DNA of 64,000 bases, taken from the NCBI RefSeq assembly GCF_900110765.1, contig NZ_FOEO01000029.1, positions 1 through 64,000 of the forward strand, read 5' to 3'. The DNA comes from Pseudomonas sp. NFACC02. Lineage in GTDB: Bacteria; Pseudomonadota; Gammaproteobacteria; Pseudomonadales; Pseudomonadaceae. The position numbers were made by a program, and so were the translations under genes. The notes under the pieces were generated by a model that saw only the letters and a list, made by a program, of their open reading frames with translations, ran no database searches and had not been told where the DNA came from. Positions 59,354-64,000 of the stretch are shown here, in pieces. Positions within the stretch are counted from its first letter, which is position 1; the number at the start of each line of letters is the position of its first letter.

Positions 59354-61768
59354 TTAGAACAAAATCTTCGCCACGTCCGAGAAGCGTTTGGCAAAGTGCA
59401 CGGTGATGCCTTCTTTCAAATAGTCCGGCAGTTCCTCGAAGTTACCCCGGTTCGGCTCCGGAAGGATCAGCTCGAAAATCTTCTGTCGACGTGCGGCAAT
59501 GACCTTCTCGCGCACGCCACCGATGGGCAGCACGTGGCCTGTGAGCGTCAGTTCGCCGGTCATGGCCACGCCTTTCTTCGGCGCCTGATTGCGCGCCAGC
59601 GAGAGCAGTGCGCTGGCCATCGTCACGCCGGCACTTGGGCCGTCCTTCGGTGTAGCGCCTTCCGGGACATGTAAATGTACGAACGCTTCGTCGAAGAAGC
59701 CTTTGTCGCCGCCAAACTTCGCCAGATTGGAGCTGACATAGCTGTAGGCGATTTCGGCGGACTCCTTCATGACATCGCCCAGTTGCCCGGTGAGTTTGAA
59801 GCCGCGGTTATGGGTGTGAATCCGCGTCGCTTCGATCGGCAGGGTCGCGCCGCCCATGCTGGTCCAGGCAAGCCCGGTGATCACGCCCGTCCCGGACAGC
59901 ACTTGTTCGTTACGGAAGACGGGATGGCCCAACGAGGCTTCCAGGTCTTTGGGGCCGAGTTTGATGACGGCTTTCGGTTCGTCGATCAGCTTCATGACCG
60001 CTTTTCGCACCAGTTTGCCCAGTTGCTTCTCCAACTGACGCACCCCGGCTTCACGGGCGTACCCGTCGATCAAGGCTTTGAACGCGCTGTCACTGATGCT
60101 CAGGCTGCCCTTGGAAACGCCGGCTTTTTCCAGCAGCTTCGGCCACAGGTGACGCTTGGCGATGGCGACTTTTTCTTCGGTGATGTAACCCGACAGGCGA
60201 ATGACTTCCATCCGGTCCAGCAGCGGGCCAGGGATGGAGTCGAGGGTGTTGGCGGTGCAGACGAACAGGACTTTCGACAGGTCCATCCGCAGGTCCAGGT
60301 AGTGATCGAGAAACTCGACGTTCTGCTCCGGATCCAGGGTTTCCAGCAGCGCCGACGCCGGGTCGCCCTGGTAGCTTTGGCCCATTTTGTCGATTTCGTC
60401 GAGCATGATGACCGGGTTCATGACCTCGACGTCTTTCAGCGCCTGGACGAGTTTGCCCGGCTGCGCGCCGATGTAGGTTCGACGGTGGCCCTTGATTTCA
60501 GCCTCGTCACGCATGCCGCCGACGCTGAAACGGTAGAACGGCCGGCCCAGGGATTCAGCGATGGATTTGCCGACGCTGGTCTTGCCCACGCCCGGCGGAC
60601 CCACCAGCAGCACGATCGAACCGCTGATTTCTCCTTTGTACGCACCCACCGCGAGGAATTCGAGAATGCGGTCCTTGATGTCGTCGAGGCCAGCGTGGTG
60701 TTTATCGAGCACTTTGCGCGCGTGCTTGAGGTCGAGTTTGTCTGCGCCGTATACCCCCCACGGCACCGAAGTTGCCCAGTCCAGATAGTTACGGGTAACG
60801 GCATATTCCGGCGAACCGGTTTCCAGAATCGACAGCTTGTTCATTTCCTCATCGAGGCGCTTGCGCACCTGCGCGGGCAAGACCTTGCCTTCCAGGCGCT
60901 GTTCGAACTGCTCAATGTCGGCGCTGCGATCGTCTTTGGTCAGGCCCAGCTCTTGCTGAATGACCTTGAGTTGCTCCTTGAGGAAGAACTCGCGCTGATG
61001 CTCGCCGATCTTGCGGTTAACCTCGGCGGAAATCTCTTTCTGCAGGCGCGCGACCTCGACTTCCTTGCGCAGCATCGGCAGGACCTTTTCCATGCGTTTG
61101 AGCACGGGCACGCAATCGAGCACTTCCTGCAGCTCCACGCCGGTGGCGGAGGTCAAGGCTGCGGCAAAGTCCGTCAGGGGCGACGGGTCATTGGGACTGA
61201 AGCGATTGAGGTAGTTCTTCAGTTCCTCGCTGTACAGCGGGTTGAGTGGCAGCAATTCCTTGATCGCGTTGATCAGGGCCATGCCGTACGCCTTGACCTC
61301 GTCGGTCGGCTCGTTCGGCTGGTGCGGGTATTCGACTTCCACGAGGAACGGCGGGCGATGGTGCTTGAGCCAGGTCTTGATGCGCACGCGGCTCAGGCCC
61401 TGTGCGACGAATTGCAGCTTGCCGTTCTCGCGACTGGCGTGATGCACCTTCACCAGCGTGCCGTATTCGGGCAACGCCTTGGTGTCGAAATGGCGTGGGT
61501 CCTCGGGCGGTGTGTCCATGAAGAACAGCGCCAGGGAGTGGTGATCGGATTTACTCACCAGCTCAAGGGTTTCGGCCCAGGGTTCTTCATTGACGATGAC
61601 CGGCAGCACTTGCGCCGGGAAGAAAGGGCGGTTGTGGATCGGGATGATATAGACCTGGTCTGGCAGGTTCTGGCCGGGCAGCGCGAGGCTTTTTCTGTCC
61701 GAACCGATCACTTCGTGTTCATGATCGTCGTGTTGCGAAGGGGAGGCGTCTGATTGCTGGTCGCTCAT
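59354..61768 (-). CDS. lon: ATP-dependent Lon protease
   Basis: 804 residues. Lon N-terminal domain (~40-240; RPFFPAQVLPVIV), AAA+ domain with Walker A GPPGVGKTS and sensor MLDEIDKMG, then the protease domain with catalytic Ser in PKDGPSAG and Lys in GGVREKVIAA. Pseudomonas usually carries two Lon proteins, and the position next to cmoAB suggests the second one rather than the clpX-linked copy. No sigma-32 promoter was recognised upstream. Confidence 0.92.
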   Translation of the reverse strand: MSDQQSDASPSQHDDHEHEVIGSDRKSLALPGQNLPDQVYIIPIHNRPFFPAQVLPVIVNEEPWAETLELVSKSDHHSLALFFMDTPPEDPRHFDTKALPEYGTLVKVHHASRENGKLQFVAQGLSRVRIKTWLKHHRPPFLVEVEYPHQPNEPTDEVKAYGMALINAIKELLPLNPLYSEELKNYLNRFSPNDPSPLTDFAAALTSATGVELQEVLDCVPVLKRMEKVLPMLRKEVEVARLQKEISAEVNRKIGEHQREFFLKEQLKVIQQELGLTKDDRSADIEQFEQRLEGKVLPAQVRKRLDEEMNKLSILETGSPEYAVTRNYLDWATSVPWGVYGADKLDLKHARKVLDKHHAGLDDIKDRILEFLAVGAYKGEISGSIVLLVGPPGVGKTSVGKSIAESLGRPFYRFSVGGMRDEAEIKGHRRTYIGAQPGKLVQALKDVEVMNPVIMLDEIDKMGQSYQGDPASALLETLDPEQNVEFLDHYLDLRMDLSKVLFVCTANTLDSIPGPLLDRMEVIRLSGYITEEKVAIAKRHLWPKLLEKAGVSKGSLSISDSAFKALIDGYAREAGVRQLEKQLGKLVRKAVMKLIDEPKAVIKLGPKDLEASLGHPVFRNEQVLSGTGVITGLAWTSMGGATLPIEATRIHTHNRGFKLTGQLGDVMKESAEIAYSYVSSNLAKFGGDKGFFDEAFVHLHVPEGATPKDGPSAGVTMASALLSLARNQAPKKGVAMTGELTLTGHVLPIGGVREKVIAARRQKIFELILPEPNRGNFEELPDYLKEGITVHFAKRFSDVAKILF

Positions 61769-62015
61769 GGGGCACCTGCATAAATGGAGATGAGGCTTAG
61801 ATGGGGCAGTCGCGCTCAGGTTTCAATAGCCGCGGTCGATAGGTTTGAATATGGACGTCGATTAAAAAAATGAGGGTGACTTTGTGCCTTTCGTCGGCGA
61901 TAAATGAATGATGGCGCTATGCCTTCTTTTAATGCGTGATCTCCCGCCAAGGGGCGGTTAATCTCGCCGGTACACTGCAACGCATTGCCAGGGCCGGCGC
62001 TTTATCTTTCCGACC

Positions 62016-62708
62016 ATGCCGCTCTGGACCCTCTGTATGCCCCATGTGATCCCCCCGTTGCTGATGGCCGCAGCCGTCCTGTTCAGCACCGTTGCCCGCG
62101 CCGCGACGTTGACCGCCGAGATGGTCGATGCGCAGGGCAAGCCGCTGAAAGACGCGGTACTGACGCTTAAGGGGACGGCCGGCCAGCCTGATCTTGCGCC
62201 CATGGCGGATATGGATCAGCGCGACCAGCGCTTCGCGCCGCATGTGCTGGCCGTAAGGACCGGTACACAGATCAGATTCCCGAACAGCGACAACATCCGC
62301 CATCAGGTGTACTCCTTTTCTCCCGCCAAGCGTTTTGAATTGCGGCTGTATGGCGGCACGCCGTCGGACCCTGTGCTGTTCGACAGGCCCGGGGTGGTGG
62401 TGTTGGGCTGCAATATCCACGACTGGATGCTGGGCTACATCTATGTCACCGACGATCCCTGGTTTGGCGTCAGCAACGATAAAGGCACGCTGACCCTGGA
62501 CAACATGCCAGCAGGCCGCTACGTGGCGACCTTGTGGCATCCACAAGCGTTCAACGGGCAACCGGTGCCGGGCGGTGAAATTGACATTCCGGCCGCGGGC
62601 CTGCACCGACGCTTCAGTATCGCCGTGCAACCCAAGGATGACGACATGCCCGCATCGCCGCCGCCCAGTGCGTTTGGCGATGCCTTTCATAAAGCCGCTC
62701 AGGAATGA
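62016..62708 (+). CDS. Periplasmic cupredoxin-like protein
   Basis: 230 residues from 62016, or 223 from the ATG at 62037; neither has a clear ribosome site. Signal peptide ending near VARA. The central region resembles a cupredoxin: NSDNIRHQVYSF (first His), then VLGCNIHDWMLGYI (Cys, His, Met in the type-1 copper order C..H..M). Such proteins are often labelled methylamine utilisation proteins. It overlaps the next gene by 4 nt (ATGA), so it may bind a ligand sensed by that GGDEF protein. Confidence 0.75.
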   Translation: MPLWTLCMPHVIPPLLMAAAVLFSTVARAATLTAEMVDAQGKPLKDAVLTLKGTAGQPDLAPMADMDQRDQRFAPHVLAVRTGTQIRFPNSDNIRHQVYSFSPAKRFELRLYGGTPSDPVLFDRPGVVVLGCNIHDWMLGYIYVTDDPWFGVSNDKGTLTLDNMPAGRYVATLWHPQAFNGQPVPGGEIDIPAAGLHRRFSIAVQPKDDDMPASPPPSAFGDAFHKAAQE

Positions 62709-64000
62709 AGCTACGGATCAGTTTCCAGGCACGCATTGCCGGCGTGCTGATTCTGCTGCTGTTGATCGTGGTCGGTGCCGTGTTCGTGGCCGTCAGGGCT
62801 GCGACGCAGGATGCGGTGCGCAAGCAGGCTCAGGTTCAACTGGAAGTCGGTACCCGCGTTTTCGAAGGTTTGCTGGAAATGCGCGGCAAGCGCCTGCGCG
62901 ATGCGGTGCAACTGCTCTCGAGCGATTTCGGTTTTCGCGATGCGGTGGCGTCCGCGGACTCGGCGACGATTCGTTCGGTGCTGCTCAACCACGGCGCGCG
63001 CATCAACGCCGACGACATGTTTCTGCTTGGCATGGACGGCAGGGTGCTGTCGAGCACCGTGGACCGGATCCCTGAAGGTTCGCCGTTCCCTTATACCCAG
63101 GCGCTGCATGAGCTGAAGGCCCACAATCAGTCGATGCTGATCGTGCCGTTGCAGGGCAAGCCGCACTTGCTGGTCGAGAGCACGGTGCTTGCACCGTTGC
63201 CGATCGCTCAGGTGGTCATGGGGTTCAGCATGGACGACGACCTGGCACAGGAGCTGCGTACGCTCAGTGGATTGCAGGTGTCCTTCCTTTCGGTGGTGCA
63301 CCGATTGCCGGGGCAGATCATCAGTACCCAACCGCAGCCGCTGTATGACAGCTTGCGCGGGGTGATGCTCAGTCCCGGCAACGATCAGATGCAGATGACC
63401 GAACACGGTGACCAGAGCTTTCTGAGCAAGCGACTGAGCCTGGGCAACACCGGCGACAGCGCGGGCGATCAGGTCGTCGCGTTGCTGCAGAGTCCGCTCG
63501 ATCAAGCAATGCAGGCGTTCGCACCGCTGGATGAAAAACTGTTCTGGATCACCCTGGCAGCGCTGGCGGGCTCATTGATAGGCACGTTGTTACTGGCACG
63601 CAGCGTCTCGCTGCCGGTGCGCGCGCTGGCGATGGCTGCGGCGCGTATCGGCGAGGGCGATTACGGGACGCCGGTAAAACTCAAGCGCAGTGATGAACTG
63701 GGTTTGCTGGCCGATGCGATCAATTCGATGCAGGCCGGGATTGCCGAGCGCGAACAGCAATTGGCGCACAATGCGCTACACGACGGCCTCACGGGGCTTC
63801 CCAATCGTGCACTGGCGATGGAGCGTCTGGGCAGTGCGGTCACGGCACAACGGCCAGTGGCCCTGTTGTACCTGAGTATCGACAACGTTCGAGCCATCAA
63901 TGACAGCATTGGCCCCGAGGGCGTCGATCAATTGCTGCAGGTGATCGGCGAGCAACTGCGGTTGCCCATGCGACCCGGTGACACCGTGGCGCGTTTGTCG
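62705..64000 (+). CDS. HAMP-GGDEF (perhaps also EAL) signalling protein, partial at the window edge
   Basis: ATG at 62705, read through 432 codons to the edge. First membrane helix ~11-33, a ~250-residue periplasmic sensor (double-Cache-like; RINADDMFLLGMDGRVLSST, in part), second helix ~278-299, HAMP (~300-350; ARSVSLPVRALAMAAARIGEGDYGTPV in part), then the start of a GGDEF domain (HDGLTGLPNRALAMERL). The catalytic motif lies beyond the edge. HDGLTGLPNR together with the divergent follow-on often indicates a GGDEF-EAL protein. Coupled to the periplasmic cupredoxin-like gene. Confidence 0.85.
   Translation, partial: MKLRISFQARIAGVLILLLLIVVGAVFVAVRAATQDAVRKQAQVQLEVGTRVFEGLLEMRGKRLRDAVQLLSSDFGFRDAVASADSATIRSVLLNHGARINADDMFLLGMDGRVLSSTVDRIPEGSPFPYTQALHELKAHNQSMLIVPLQGKPHLLVESTVLAPLPIAQVVMGFSMDDDLAQELRTLSGLQVSFLSVVHRLPGQIISTQPQPLYDSLRGVMLSPGNDQMQMTEHGDQSFLSKRLSLGNTGDSAGDQVVALLQSPLDQAMQAFAPLDEKLFWITLAALAGSLIGTLLLARSVSLPVRALAMAAARIGEGDYGTPVKLKRSDELGLLADAINSMQAGIAEREQQLAHNALHDGLTGLPNRALAMERLGSAVTAQRPVALLYLSIDNVRAINDSIGPEGVDQLLQVIGEQLRLPMRPGDTVARLS

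Noticed and set aside
59675..61753. 692-codon frame antisense to lon
   Set aside because: Mirror of the Lon codon pattern; no start signal or domain.

Overview
The window looks like chromosomal DNA of a fluorescent Pseudomonas, most likely of the P. syringae lineage. The block nadB, algU, mucA, mucB, mucD, lepA, lepB, rnc, era, recO, pdxJ is the standard Pseudomonas order. An RhlA-type HAA synthase and a guanidine-I riboswitch over a guanidine-use operon are both known from P. syringae. REP-type palindromes of the Pseudomonas kind are scattered through it. I see no IS element, prophage, CRISPR array or rRNA operon, and one tRNA gene.

Layout. (1) 1-1149: two paralogous secreted proteins built of a 13-residue tandem repeat; the first is cut by the window edge. 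(2) 1.3-8.6 kb: an alpha-ketoglutarate-type MFS permease with a sigma-54 promoter, its probable DctBD/MifSR-type two-component system, and a periplasmic GH3 beta-glucosidase. (3) 8.8-13.1 kb: a LemA/TPM operon, a METTL25-like methyltransferase and an EamA exporter. (4) 13.3-16.5 kb: an accessory patch with a candidate small RNA, an orphan MazF/PemK-type toxin, a convergent SIR2-like (DUF4917) protein, small hypothetical genes and tRNA-Gly(CCC). (5) 16.6-23.6 kb: rhlA, rsuA, a diguanylate cyclase coupled to a tiny Cys-rich protein, and a 1071-residue dermonecrotic-toxin-like protein. (6) 23.7-31.7 kb: a guanidine uptake and breakdown operon (ABC importer, two carboxyguanidine deiminase-type subunits, biotin-dependent guanidine carboxylase) behind a ykkC/guanidine-I riboswitch. 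(7) 32-41.3 kb: a Tyr/Pro/Gly-rich lipoprotein, a 3-hydroxyisobutyryl-CoA hydrolase-like protein, ung, and a tricarboxylate transport locus tctCBA-abrB divergent from tctDE. (8) 41.4-61.8 kb: conserved housekeeping and envelope-stress genes (HDOD protein, ygfZ, sdhE, ygfX, nadB, algU-mucABD, lepA-lepB-DUF4845-rnc-era, recO, pdxJ, cmoAB, an I42 protease-inhibitor lipoprotein, a Lon protease). (9) 61.9-64.0 kb: a periplasmic cupredoxin-like protein coupled to a HAMP-GGDEF protein that runs off the end.

How it works together. The window is rich in carbon and nitrogen acquisition under layered control. Dicarboxylate uptake has sigma-54 plus a two-component system. Tricarboxylate uptake has TctDE, with a four-copy 11-bp direct repeat that looks like the TctD operator. 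Guanidine is sensed by RNA. Both carboxylate transporters carry an AAnAAnAA motif near the start codon, suggesting Crc/Hfq catabolite repression. The most unusual items are: a REP pair that has become 32 in-frame codons inside the guanidine carboxylase; an 11-nt complementarity between the riboswitch aptamer and the Shine-Dalgarno of the importer gene; the absence here of the allophanate hydrolase needed to finish guanidine breakdown; the MazF/SIR2-like pair; and the twin repeat proteins. All family names rest on motif recognition without database searches.
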